Shown here: positions 37,095 through 47,799 of the stretch, one piece after another
Numbering within the stretch: position 1 is the first letter of the stretch
How the letters are laid out: each line of letters opens with the position of its first letter
NCBI GenBank assembly: GCA_023101885.1
Contig: JALPQD010000004.1
Location: forward strand, 14,901,688 to 14,965,687
Length of the DNA: 64,000 bases
Source of the DNA: Typhlomys cinereus
Taxonomy: Eukaryota > Chordata > Mammalia > Rodentia > Platacanthomyidae
Direction: 5' to 3'
Position numbers and translations under genes: made by a program
The notes under the pieces: generated by a model
Databases searched by the model: none
What the model saw: the letters and a program-made list of their open reading frames with translations, nothing else
What the model was told of the DNA's origin: nothing

Positions 37095-39111
37095 CTAGGA
37101 GCCACCTAATAGGGAGTACATACCACACTTAATTTTCTGGGTCTGGGATACTTCACTTAATATAATTGTTTCTAATGACATCCATTTCCCGGCAAATTCC
37201 AGTAATTCATCATTTTTGATGGCTGAGTAGTACTTCATTGTATAGATGTACCACAGTTTCCTTATCCACTCGTCAACTGTTGGACATTTGGGTTGATTCC
37301 ATGTCTTTGCTATTGTAAACCGTGCTGCTATGAACATGGTCGTGCTTGTGCTATGGAGGTGAATTTTTGCTGTATGTGGGGTTATTCCCAAAAGTGGAAT
37401 AGAAGGGTCAAATGGCATTTCAATCTTTAATTTCTTTAAGAATCTCCAGATGGCTCTCAAGAGTGGCTGTATGAGCCTGCATTCCCAACAGCAATGTAGG
37501 ACAGTTCCCCTCTCTCCACATCCTCTCCAGCATTTGTTGTTGTTTGTATTGTGGATTTTTGCCATCCTGACCAGGTTTGGATGATATCTCAGGGAAGTTT
37601 TGATTTGCATTTCCCTGATGGCTAAAGAAGTGAAGCATTTTTTAAGATATTTATTAGACATTTTAATTTCATCCCTGGTAAAGTTTCTTTTAAATTCCAG
37701 GGCCCATTTTTTAATTGGGCCATTGGTTTCCTTGGAGTTTAGTTTTCTAAGTTCTTTGTGCACTCTGGACAGTAGAGCTCTATCAGATATGTGGTTAGTG
37801 AAGATTTTTTCCCATTCTGTTGGTTGCCTTTGAGCTCGTGTTACAATCTCTGAACAGAAGCTCTTTAATTTCACAAGATGCCAACTGTTGAGAGTTGGTA
37901 GCAGTGACTGTGCCATTGGATGTCTGTTTAGAAAATGTTGGCCTAGCCCAATCAGCTCGAGGGAATTTCCTATCCTTTCAACTATGGTGTGTATAGTCTC
38001 TGGCCTTATATCAAGGTCCTTGATCCATTTGGAATTAAGTCTTATATATGGTGACAAATATGGGTCCAGCTTTAATCTTCTTCATGTGGAGATCCAGTTT
38101 TGCCAGCACCATTTGTTGAAGATGCTGTTCTTTTTCCATTGGATTCTTTGGGCCCCTTTGTCAAAGACCAAATGGCTGTAATTTTGTGGGCTTATATCTG
38201 GGTCTTCAAGTCTTATCCATTGATCTGTGTGTCTATTTTGGAGCCAGTACCAGGCTGTTTTTATAACTATGGATTTGTAGTATAGACTAAGGTTTGGTAT
38301 GGTAATACCTCCAGCAGTGTTTTTGTTACTCAGGATTGTCTTTGCTATCCTGGGTCTTTTGTGCCTCCATATGAATTTTGAGATTGGTTGGTCAACTTCT
38401 TTAAAGAATTACTTTTGAATTTTAATTGGTATAGCATTGAATTTGTATATTGCCTTTGGTAAGATGGTCATTTTTATGAAGTTGATTCTGCCAGTCCAGG
38501 GACATGGGAGGTCTTTCCACCTTCTGGTGTCTTCTGCAATTTCTTTCTTTAGGGTTTTAAAGTTTTCATTTTAAAGGTCTTTTACCTCCTTGGTTAGGTT
38601 TATACCAAGGTATTTCATTTTTTTAGGGGCTATAATAAATGGGATTGAGTCTCTCAGGGCTTTTTCACTTCTTTCATTCTGGGCGTATAGGAAGGCCACT
38701 GATTTTTGTACATTTATTTTTTATCCTGCCACCCTGTTGAAATTCTCAATTAGTTCCAGGAGCTTCCTGGTGGAGTTTTTGGGATCCCTCAGGTATAAGA
38801 TCATGTCATCTGCAAATAGGGATAGCTTGACTTCTTCCTTGCCGATTTGAATCCCTCTTATGTCCCTTTCTTGTCTTATGGCTTCAGCTAAGACTTCAAG
38901 TACAATATTGAATAGAAGTGGTAAGAGTGGACAGCCTTGTCTAGTTCCTGATCAAAGTGGAAATCTTCCAATTGTTCCCCATTGAGCATAATCCTTGCTG
39001 TGGGCTTGTTGTATACAGCTTTTATTATATTGATAAAGGTTCCTTCCATTCCTACTGTCTCTAGCGTTTTGATCATAAAAGGCTGTTGGATCTTGTCAAA
39101 ACTTTTTCTGC
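37095..39111 (-). pseudogene. L1 ORF2, reverse-transcriptase palm to C-terminus, frameshifted
   Basis: The longest surviving frame, 38057-37095 (320 codons), spans LNSKWIKDLDIRPETIHTIV to the end RRxMYSL-type terminus (…KCGMYSLLGGS). It includes an intact cysteine-rich CX3CX7HX4C segment ([18 protein letters not shown]). The frame further upstream is broken. An in-frame 6-bp loss is seen near 37848 relative to the other copies. The FADD motif complement is present at about 38807-38818, with frameshifts around it. At the upstream end a frame starting at 39151 runs from 5'UTR-like sequence straight into [17 protein letters not shown]. Confidence 0.88.
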
Positions 39112-39221
39112 CCTCGGGGGTGGGGGGCTGGACTGGGACGGGCTCTCTCACTCACTCACCTGGGAGCTGGCGGGGGGAGCGTGGAGGGCCTGGGGTCGAG
39201 GCCTGGGCCCAGGCAAAACTG
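39112..39221 (-). other. L1 5'UTR-like GC-rich segment fused to ORF2
   Basis: GC-rich and CpG-bearing, with partial similarity to the 5'UTR at 62140-62465: 'gggacggagct'/'gggacgggct', 'cccaggt'/'cacctggga' and 'gggcccaggc' are shared. On the minus strand it contains CAG-GTGAGTGAG, a textbook splice-donor sequence, about 50 bases before the junction. The assignment as 5'UTR rests on short matched words, not a full alignment. Confidence 0.6.
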
Positions 39222-39239
39222 CCTTATCTCTAATTTTCT

Positions 39240-39598
39240 AGCAGATTCAACAGAATACAAATTTTGCTATGTATTTTTCATATCATTACAATGAAAAGCA
39301 TCAATAAGATGAATTGTATTGATGGACTTTTTTCTAATGTACAACCACAACATCCTTTCTAAGATATGTCTTCTATGCTATGTTGATTTCATTTTACATT
39401 TTTTGCATGATTTGACGTATCTAGTTGGTGTAAATATTACAGGAGTAAAATAGCCATTTAGACATTTTTCGTTCACTTTGTCCCATTTTCCTCATAAAGA
39501 TATGAGCATGCTTAATTTCAAAAGTTCGTCCAGCTTTCTTTGAGCACACCTGTAAAACCATCTACTTGATTCCTTTGATAAGTTGTATGTAATAATAA
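39240..39598. other. No gene seen
   Basis: AT-rich spacer between two L1 insertions. Confidence 0.5.
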
Positions 39599-39612
39599 GT
39601 TCTGTTTAAGAA

Positions 39613-40180
39613 CATCAGAGACTCTGTATCAACCACTTGGAACCAGGCCAGCCTAATCTCTCCCCATCCTGAAGCTCAGGGAAATTTGTGGAAGAGGGGC
39701 GCGGTAAGATTGTAAGAGTACAAGGATGGGAGGAGTAATGATATGCAAGATGCTCCACACAAGTTAGGGCCGAAGCAATCATAATAGGACTTTGCATGAA
39801 CTGTGCAATGACCAACACATTATTGACTCCTCAAAGTTTAGCATGGACTAAAGGCACTAGAATTCTTAGAAGCTAGGGATTAACAGCCACAAAAGTGTTC
39901 CTATACTTATGGAAAACACAAGAAAGAGTTCTAGGAAATGCCACTGAGTCCTTACACCTCATCAGAGAGCAGGGCCCAGAAGAAAGTTTTACATACACAT
40001 TAAAGGATGCTCCAGGGATGGGGGGGGGGAGGCACTGGGAGATAGGGAGGGGGGGAAAGGAAGGGGAAAAGGGGGGAGGGAACTAGGGGTTCCAGGGAGG
40101 GGTGGAGGGAGGGAGGGGATCGGTGTACCTATTAAGTTTGTATGAGCGGAAATAAATAAATAAATAGATTAATTAAAAAT
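39613..40180 (+). mobile_element. L1 3'UTR-only insertion, plus strand, with TSD
   Basis: Runs from 'catcagagactctg' through the polypurine tract (about 40010-40120, several G runs) to the terminus 'gtatgagcggaaataaataaataa'. A perfect 14-bp TSD (gttctgtttaagaa) lies at 39599-39612 and 40181-40194. The 5' truncation point matches that of the 13178-13695 insertion to within a few bases. No coding content. Confidence 0.94.
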
Positions 40181-40194
40181 GTTCTGTTTAAGAA

Positions 40195-41084
40195 GATTAC
40201 ATAGTGTATTTCCATATTATTATTTCAAACTTTTTATTAAAGTTTCCACTTCAACCTATTCTTACAGTTCATTATGAACTTTTAAATTTTGTTTGCATTA
40301 ATGTTTTCATATCACTAATATTACATCTTCAAATTTCTTTATTATCTATTATAGGGCCATTTCTCTCTCTTTGGCCATAGTTGCCTGAAGTTTTATTTTT
40401 CTGTCTTCTGTAAAATGAACTTTCTGACTTTCCTAAACCCTCCCTTTTCACCTCTAAAGAATCAAATTCTAATAATTTTCTTGAGAATATTTGAAACTTA
40501 TTCTTTCAGACTTTAAGACAAACTACCAATCTGAAATCATACTAACCCTCCCCAGTTTTGCAGTTTTCACCATGAAACAGGAGGTCACAGAATCAACCCA
40601 TCAGTATGCAATAATGTAAGTTCTAAATTATTGTACATACTAACTTTAAACCATGTATGGACATCTAAACTATAAAATTATACTAAATTGTGTCATTGTT
40701 TCTTTTGCTTCCAACTGGAAAAATATTAAAATTGTTTACTCTGCTTTGTATGTATCTGAATTTGCTTTATTCAATAATTTTAAGAAGTTTCTCTTTATTG
40801 TTCATAATTTTATGGTAATATGTTAAGCCTCTCATTTTCTATTAATTCTTTCTTTCTTCCACATGCTTGTTTTGTATTTTCAATGGTATCTATAAATTTT
40901 ACATTCAACTAGTGAAAAACTTTACAATTTTATAAACTTATAGTTTAAGTTTGCTGGTTGTTTTTCAACTTTTGTATATTAAAAACCTTTCTTTGAAGAG
41001 GCATGTTAGATGAACTGCCATAAGTAATATTCTATTTTGCATTTTGCCACATTTATTATAAAATATTTATTTAATCTGGAGAGA
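40195..41084. other. No gene seen
   Basis: AT-rich, unique-looking DNA. Confidence 0.5.
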
Positions 41085-41250
41085 GAGAGAGAGGACATGT
41101 GTGCTATGGTACAAATGTATAGCAACATATATGTGGAGACAATTTTCAGAAGGCTCTTCTCCCCTTCCACTTTGTGGGCTCCATGATAAAATTCTGGTCA
41201 TTAGGGTTGAACACAGGTACATTTATCATTGAGCAATCTTTCTGGTCCCC
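41085..41250 (-). mobile_element. Decayed B4-like SINE
   Basis: A GA-repeat (41083-41094) is followed by a body ending 'gggttgaacacaggtacatttatcattgagcaatctttctggtccc', which resembles the reverse complement of a rodent SINE head with its B box and A box. Tentative. Confidence 0.45.
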
Positions 41251-41655
41251 TGCTTTAGTTTTTTGTGTCCTTCGATTCTCATATTATAATACTTAAATTT
41301 TAAATGCCACCTGAAGCCCATTGGATGTATATTGATAATAATTTCACTGTATTTTTATAGAAAATATCTAACGAGTAGGACTGTCTATAGTAATCTACAT
41401 ATGCAATATACATTGAACTGTATTACAGTAAAATTCATATCCTTAAGCCCTAACATACAAAGAATTGTTTAGATGATACTATATACTTTCCATTTATATG
41501 AAGTCTTAACTGATATGCACATAAGTTATACTATTACACTGAAGCCTCTATAAGTCCCACTGGAGGTTCAGTCCTTCCCACAATATGGAGAGATCTCACC
41601 AGAACCCAACATCTGACCATTTTCATTTTCATGAACAATTGTGTAGATGGTTTCC

Positions 41656-41656
<1 letters not shown>

Positions 41657-41702
<46 letters not shown>

Positions 41703-41713
41703 GTGTGTGTGTG
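41657..41713. repeat. (AC)22 followed directly by (TG)6: an inverted dinucleotide repeat
   Basis: The AC run 41657-41700 is followed by one C and then TG repeats at 41702-41713. The two parts are complementary, so a 12-bp stem with almost no loop can form. The following 41740-41825 bases ('gggaatcaaactcaggtagtgagg … ctccccagtcc') look like another decayed B4-like SINE end. Confidence 0.85.
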
Positions 41714-41849
41714 AATGTGTGTCATCTAGTGCATCTATGAAGTCATGTAAATTTTGGGAATCAAACTCAGGTAGTGAGGACTGGCCACAATTGCCATTCC
41801 CCACTGTACAATCTCCCCAGTCCTAAAACACATATTTTGAATATTTTTT

Positions 41850-43067
41850 TACTTATTTATTAACAAACAAAATAGGTTTATATATTTACCCTAACATCTT
41901 CCCTCAAAATTTCCTTCTTCCTATCCTCCCCATCTATTCCATGTTATCCCATCTTGTCCTCCCTTCATCAGTCGGCCCTATCCCAATCCCTCCTGTTCCT
42001 CTGCTTGTGTGTAACACAGGACTCCCTTTTGAGTACCTGAGTGTTGGCATGAGAGCCAGATTTCTGTTGAACTTTACATGGCTCTTCAGTGGGCAACATA
42101 GTAAGTGGGGAAGTTCCTCTTCCTTTGTCCAACACCTGCCCCTGAGAAACTTTCTGAGTTAATCCTTTGTTGAATGTTGATATCTCAGCCATTGTATAGA
42201 TCTGGTAATAGAAGTTCTCATTGACTAAGTTTCTGGGTATAGCAGCTAAGTCATGCCTGGACTATATTGGTCAGAAGTAGATCACCCCATCTAAATTTAC
42301 AATTTTGTAACCCTACTTCTGCAAGGTTCTCTGAGCCTTGGTATGGGGTACAATTTTGATGGACTGATTAGGGCTAAGTATTTCAAGTTCACCTGATGTT
42401 CTGTAGTCTGGCCTGATAGAGTTTTCTGTTCCACCAGTCTGCCATTGTAATGGGTTGCAACTTGGTTGAACTCTGAGCACTTTCTTAACTAAGAGTTTAA
42501 AAAAGAAATTTTAGATCATGTTTTCTTATCAAATTTTTATAGTTAGCACTAGGGTATCTGTTCCTGTCTATTTATATCTATTCTACTGCTATTTGGATAG
42601 GTTTATAGCATCAAGTTTGATTTCCCTGATATTGAGGGATTATGAACCCTTTCAGAGAATAGTTGCTTTCCCGTGGGTATTGCATACCTCTATTGTTCCC
42701 TGTATTCGTCTTACTAGACAAATGGCTAACAGCTTTCACTAGTGGGTTAGGCCCTTGATCTCTCTTTTTCCCCTAAGCAACGTGTGTCTTTAATTTTTCT
42801 TCCCTTATCCCTTACTAATTACTGTTACCTTACTTCCCTTCAGTTCATGGTTTTTCATCAATGTTATACTTATTTATCTATTTACTTGTGGTCTTTTGAA
42901 TCTACCCCATGCTAGCAAGTTATATTTCCTTGTGGTGATAGTGGGTGTTATAGAAATTTCCCCTTGAGTATACCGTCTTAAGGGCTTAACGCTAGGTTCC
43001 ACTTATAAGAAAGAATATATGATATTTGCCTTTCTCTGGCTGAGATATTTTACTCAGCATAATTCTT
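41850..43067 (-). mobile_element. Old L1, minus strand: 3'UTR and start of ORF2 C-terminus (left part)
   Basis: The old-type 3'UTR (for example 'ctgcttgtgtgtaacacaggactcccttttgag', 'ggttctctgagcc') ends in an ORF2 C-terminal remnant, 'tttctctggctgagatattttactcagcataattc' at about 43030-43065. The same L1 appears to resume at 46332 after the young L1 inserted here. Confidence 0.65.
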
Positions 43068-43083
43068 CCAACTCCTTCTCTTT

Positions 43084-46000
43084 TTTGATTAAATTATTTT
43101 TTTATTAATACATTTTTTATTATTATTTCAGCTCATACAAACTTAATAGGTACACCAGTTCCCTCCTTCCCTCCTCCTCCCCCTGAACCCCCTGCTCTCC
43201 CTCCCCTCACCCCTGCCGCCCCATCCCCCCGTGCCTCCGGCCCCAATTTCCAGAGTCCTTTCTTGTGCATGCCTGACTCTCCTCTGGGCCCTCTTCGGTA
43301 CATCCTCTTCGATGATGTACAAGGACCCAGTGGCATTTCCCTGAACCCTTTCCTGTGTTCCCCTTAAGCGTAGGAACACTACTGTGGTTGACAATCCCTT
43401 GCCTCCAAGGATCTTGGTGCCTTTAGCAGATGCTAGACTTTCTGAGGTCAATAGTGTGTTGGACATTGCGCCGGGCATGCAATATCCAATTATGATTGCT
43501 TTGGCCCTAACTTGTGTGGAGTATCTTGCAAATCATTGCTCCTCCCATCCTTTTACTCTTACACTCTTACCGCCCCCTCTTCTGCAAATGTCCCTGAGCT
43601 TCAGGATGGGGAGAGATTAGTCTGTCCTAGTTCTAGGTGGTTGATATAGAGTCTCTGAAGTTCTGGATTGTGGTTTGTTGATTTTCTTTTGCAGTTTTGT
43701 TGCTCCTGTAATGCCCTTCACTCCATTGTGATGGGCACTGTACGTCAACCCCTGGCCAGAGACAGAAAGCTGTTAAACTGGAGTCTTATAAGAGCACATT
43801 CAAGGGTAGATGTAATACTTATACCCAAAAGTGGAATTGCAGGGTCATATGGCATTTGCCAATGGGAGGGGTCAATCACCCATTTGCAAAATGCTTACTT
43901 TTTAATCTGCCGAACTATATGCCCTCCCCTTCTGGTGAGTTCATACCCTCTTAGTTGTAAATGATCAGGAACGAATTGTGAACTTAACTAGGTGTCACAT
44001 TACTTTCTTGCAGTCCTTGATGGAGGCCTATTTTCTCTACTGATACAGGGTCAGTTCTCTCCTTGTTTCTGGTGTGGCCCTCCAACCCCATCCCTCCTGT
44101 TCATAATCCTTTGCAATTACTGTAGATAACACATAGATTTACCTATGAGTGTCTCAAGATGGGCTGGGTGGGTTTGGTATTAGGAGCCACCTATTAGGGA
44201 GTACATACGGCGCTTAATTTTCTGGGTCTGGGATACTTCACCTAATATAATTGTTTCTAATGACATGCATTTCCCGGCAAATTCCAGTAATTCATCATTT
44301 TTGATGGCTGAGTAGTACTCCATTGTATAGATGTACCACAGTTTCCTTATCCACTCGTCAACTGTTGGACATTTGGGTTGATTCCATGTCTTTGCTATTG
44401 TAAACAGTGCTGCTATGAACATGGTCGTGCTTGTGCTATCGAGGTGAACCTCTGCTGTATGGGGGGTTATACCCAAAAGTGGAATTGCAGGGTCATATGG
44501 CATTTCAATCTTTAATTTCTTTAAAAATCTCCAGACAGCTCGCCAGAGTGGCTGTATGAGCCTGCACTCCCACCAGCAATGTAGGAGAGTTCCCCTCTCT
44601 CCACATCCTCTCCAGCATTTGTTGTTGTTTGTATTGTGGATTTTTGCCATCCTGACCGGGGTGAGATGATATCTCAGGGAAGTTTTGATTTGCATTTCCT
44701 TGATGGCTAAAGAAGTGAAGCATTTTTTAAGATATTTGTTAGACATTTTAATTTCATCCCTGGTAAAATTTCTTTTAAATTCCAGGGTCCATTTTTTAAT
44801 TGGGCCATTGGTTTCCTTGGTGTTTAGTTTTCTAAGTTCTTTGTGCATTCTGGACAGTAGAGCTCTATCAGATATGTGGTTAGTGAAGATTTTCTCCTAT
44901 TTTGTGTGTTGCCTTTGAGCTCGTGTTACAATCTCTTTATCTGAAGAGAAGCTCTTTAATTTCACAAGATGCCAACTGTTGAGAGTTGGTAGCAGTGACT
45001 ATGCCATTGGATGTCTGTTTAGGAAATGTTGGCCTAGCCCAAACAGCTCGAGGGAGTTTCCTATCCTTTCAACTATGGTGTTTATAGTCTTTGGCCTTAT
45101 ATCAAGGTCCTTGATCCATTTGGAATTAAGTCTTGTACGTGGTGACAAGTATGGGTCCAGCTTTAATCTTCTGCATGTGGAGATCCAGTTTTGCCAGCAC
45201 CATTTGTTGAAGATGCTGTTCTTTTTCCATTGGATTCTTTAGGCTCCTTTGTCAAAGACCAAATGGCTGAAATTTTGTGGGCTTATATCTGGGTCTTCAA
45301 GCCTTATCCATTGATCTCTGTGTCTATTTTGCAGCCAGTACCAGGCTATTTTTATAACTGTGGATTTTTAATATAGACTAAGGTTTGGTATGGTAATACC
45401 TCCAGCAGTGTTTTTGTTACTCAGGATTGCCTTTGCTATCCTTGGTTTTTTGTGCCTCCATATGAATTTTGAGATTGTTTGGTCAACTTCTTTAAAGAAT
45501 TGATTTGGGATTTTAATTGGTATAGCACTGAATTTGTATATTGCCTTTGGTAGGATGGTCATTTTTATGAAGTTGATTCTGCCAATTCAGGAACATGGGA
45601 GATCTTTCCATCTTCTGGTGTATTCTGCAATTTCTTTCTTTAGGGTTTTAAAGTTTTCATTTTAAAGGTCTTTTACCTCCTTGGTTAGGTTTATACCAAG
45701 GTATTTCATTTTTTAGGGGCTATAGAGAATGGGATGGTTTCTCTTAAGGCTTTTTCACTTCTTTCATTCTGGGCATATAGGAAGGCCTCTGATTTTTGCA
45801 CATTTACTTTGTATCCTGCCACCCTACTGAACTTCTCAATTAGTTCCAGGAGCTTCCTGGTGGAGTTTTTGGGATCACTCAGGTACAGGATCATGTCATC
45901 TGCAAATAGGGATAGCTTGACTTCTTCCCTGCCAATTTGAATCCCTCTTATGTCCCTTTATTTTCTTATGGCTTCAGGTAAGACTTCAAGTACAATATTG

Positions 46001-46331
46001 AATAGAAGTGGTGAGAGTGGACAGCATTGTCTAGTTCCTGATCAAAGTGGGAATGCTTCCAATTTTTCCCCATTGAGCATAATCCTTGCTGTGGGCTTGT
46101 TGTAGACAGCTTTTATTATATTGATAAAGGTTCCTTCCATTCCTACTGTCTCTAACGTTTTGATCATAAAAGGCTGTTGGATCTTGTCAAAAGCTTTTTC
46201 TGCATCTATCGAGAGTATCATGTGGTCTTGGACTTTGGACTGGTTTACATGATGAATTACATTTATTGATTTGCATATGTTGAACCAACCTTGTGTGCCG
46301 GGGTTGAAGCCTACTTGGTCCCCATGAATAA
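43084..46331 (-). mobile_element. Young 5'-truncated L1, minus strand, nested in an old L1
   Basis: From the A-rich tail complement at 43084-43130, through the 3'UTR (43131-44179) and ORF2 (44180-46331), truncated at 'ccccatgaataa' near 46330. Flanks share 'ccaactc-c/t-ttct-c/a-ttt' at 43068-43083 and 46332-46347, a 16-bp TSD with two mismatches. The 3'UTR polypurine tract complement lies at 43155-43240. The 3'UTR carries a 39-nt segment identical to this element's own ORF2 (43819-43857 versus 44467-44505). Confidence 0.9.
44180..46331 (-). pseudogene. L1 ORF2, fingers/palm to C-terminus, frameshifted
   Basis: Frame 44848-44180 (222 codons) keeps the C-terminal part with an intact cysteine motif ([18 protein letters not shown]) and ends RRMYSLIGGS. 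Upstream pieces are 45562-45368 ([18 protein letters not shown]), 45894-45706 (after the FADD motif; its complement at about 45888-45899 is intact) and 46335-46042 with [10 protein letters not shown] and the palm motif [14 protein letters not shown]. Indels separate these frames. The endonuclease and N-terminal part are absent because of 5' truncation. Confidence 0.9.
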
Positions 46332-46685
46332 CCAACTCTTTCTATTTATCTATACACATGTCCTGTAGTAAGATGAAACATTGTTTGAGACTATTTCCCA
46401 GAATGGTATATATGAGTTATATGGCATTTTGATTTTTAACTTTTTTAGGAGCCACCATATTGATCTCCAGAGCAGTTGTACAAGTTAACATTCTCACCAA
46501 CAATGCATGAGGGTTCCCTTCTCTCTGCATCCTCTCCAACGTTTACTTATGTTTGTGTTTTGGATTTTAGCCATTCTGATAGGGATGAGATGATATCTCA
46601 AGTGGTTTTGATATGCATTTTTAAGGTAATTGTTATACATTTTAATTTCATCCTGGGGAAAATTTCTTTTAAATTCCAAAACTCA
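46332..46685 (-). mobile_element. Old L1, minus strand, continuation
   Basis: ORF2 C-terminal remains such as 'gagttatatggcattttgatttttaacttttttaggagccaccatattgatctcc' and a 62-codon minus-strand frame at 46679-46494 (MEFKRNFPQDEIKMYNNYLK). This continues the old L1 at 41850-43067 with the young L1 lying between. Confidence 0.7.
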
Positions 46686-47325
46686 TTTTCTTTTTTATTA
46701 TTTATATATAATATTTATTATATATACTATGTTATATATATTATATTTATATTATGTATAATATTTATTATATATACTGTTATATATATTAATATATATA
46801 GTATTTTTTCTGGTTCACAGGCCTTATCCTTGCCTCCCCTTTCACCTCTCTCTCCTTCTTTATCAGTACATCTCACTCCCACTCTCCAGACTGTCTGCTT
46901 CTATGAATCCCAAGGTTCACTCTTAGTTATCTGTTCCAGTGGGATTTCAGATCTCTGTGGCAGGCCAAGTAACCCTTTCTTGAGCAGACCTGCTGTAGGG
47001 GCATTCTCCCTCACCTGTCTAGCCCTAGCCCCTAAGGTTCCCACTGTATTTAATTATTTCTCATGAGATCCTTGCTGGACTATGGGGGCATGTTGGTGTG
47101 TCAGTCATTGTGCAAGTATGGTAAGGACAGGTTCATTGAGATGAGTTCTTGTTTACAGTAACCCTGTTTTGAGTAGAATGTGTTGTCCAGCAATGGATCA
47201 CCCCATCTTTAGGTTCTTACAATCTTACTGTTCCTTCTTCTGGAAGGTTTCCTGAGCCTAAGGATGGGGAGAGATATGGTTGGCTCAATTCTAGATGAGC
47301 ATTACAGGATCACTGATACTCCACA
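46686..47325 (-). mobile_element. Old-type L1 3'UTR inserted within the old L1, with AT-rich tail
   Basis: An AT-rich tail (46690-46800) containing a 50-bp tandem duplication (copies start at 46707 and 46757), followed by an old-type 3'UTR with 'ctgtctgcttctatgaatcccaaggttc' and 'gatcaccccatctttaggttcttacaatctta'. ORF2 sequence of the host L1 stops at 'aaattccaaaactcatttt' on the left and resumes at 'ttcaaagtcccatttttctaattgag' on the right, which looks like a diverged TSD. Confidence 0.65.
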
Positions 47326-47590
47326 TTCTTTTTGGCTATTGTCATCTATTTCATTCAAAGTCCCATTTTTCTAATTGAGTTGTTTAGCTCCTTAGTGTTT
47401 AATTTTTTTGAGTTCGTTTGTTTACTTTGGATATTAGTCCTCTATCAGAGGTGTGGTTAGTGAAGATGTTCCCTGATTCTATGAGTTATCTTTTTGTTCA
47501 GTTAATGATACCTTTTTCTGAACACTAATTAATTTCATGAAGTCCCATTTGTTAAGTGTTGGTTCTACTTCCTGTGCAATTGGAAAGCTA
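47326..47590 (-). mobile_element. Old L1 ORF2 fragment, minus strand, continuation
   Basis: Matches the ORF2 region 'gttagtgaagatttttcccattct…' and 'ttcatgaagtcccatttgttaa' of the young copies, but strongly diverged. Similarity ends near 47590, after which 47591-47780 is not recognisable. Confidence 0.6.
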
Positions 47591-47799
47591 CATAGTAGTA
47601 TATCCATCCTAAGTAGATTATGTCATAAAATGAAATCACATGTAATAAAATTCACTTGCCAAACTTGATGAATGAACATTGTCAATTTAAAGTCTTCAGA
47701 CATAAAGCTTGGTATATATTAAAGTTTTGAGTATCTGGTTTCATATCGTGAATACCCTATTCAAAATGAAAACCAAAATGATTTTATGGGTTTCTTTTT

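Larger units (their letters stand above)
35889..39221 (-). mobile_element. Chimeric young L1 with internal deletion and 3' transduction, flanked by an 18-bp TSD
   Basis: A perfect 18-bp TSD (ccttatctctaattttct) at 35871-35888 and 39222-39239 encloses the whole structure. In minus-strand order it contains a 110-bp GC-rich 5'UTR-like piece (39221-39112), ORF2 from the reverse-transcriptase palm to the stop (39111-37095), the 3'UTR (37094-36063), about 165 bp of non-L1 sequence, and an A run (complement 35886-35895). ORF1, the endonuclease and the start of the reverse transcriptase are missing. The TSD at the outer ends shows that this arrangement was inserted as a unit or was deleted internally afterwards. 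Confidence 0.9.

Noticed and set aside
37600..38285. Plus-strand frames antisense to ORF2 (for example 37600-37833, 37888-38181, 57452-57706, 58395-58655)
   Set aside because: Antisense shadows of the minus-strand L1 ORF2; they recur in every L1 copy and have no family of their own.
39601..40200. CRISPR array or satellite suggested by repeated AAAT and G-run units
   Set aside because: The repeats are an L1 A tail and polypurine tract. There are no regular spacers, and the genome is eukaryotic.
46476..47066. A 196-codon plus-strand open frame
   Set aside because: It runs antisense through an old L1 ORF2 piece, an AT minisatellite and an L1 3'UTR. Its composition is low-complexity Ile/Tyr in the middle. 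Not a gene.
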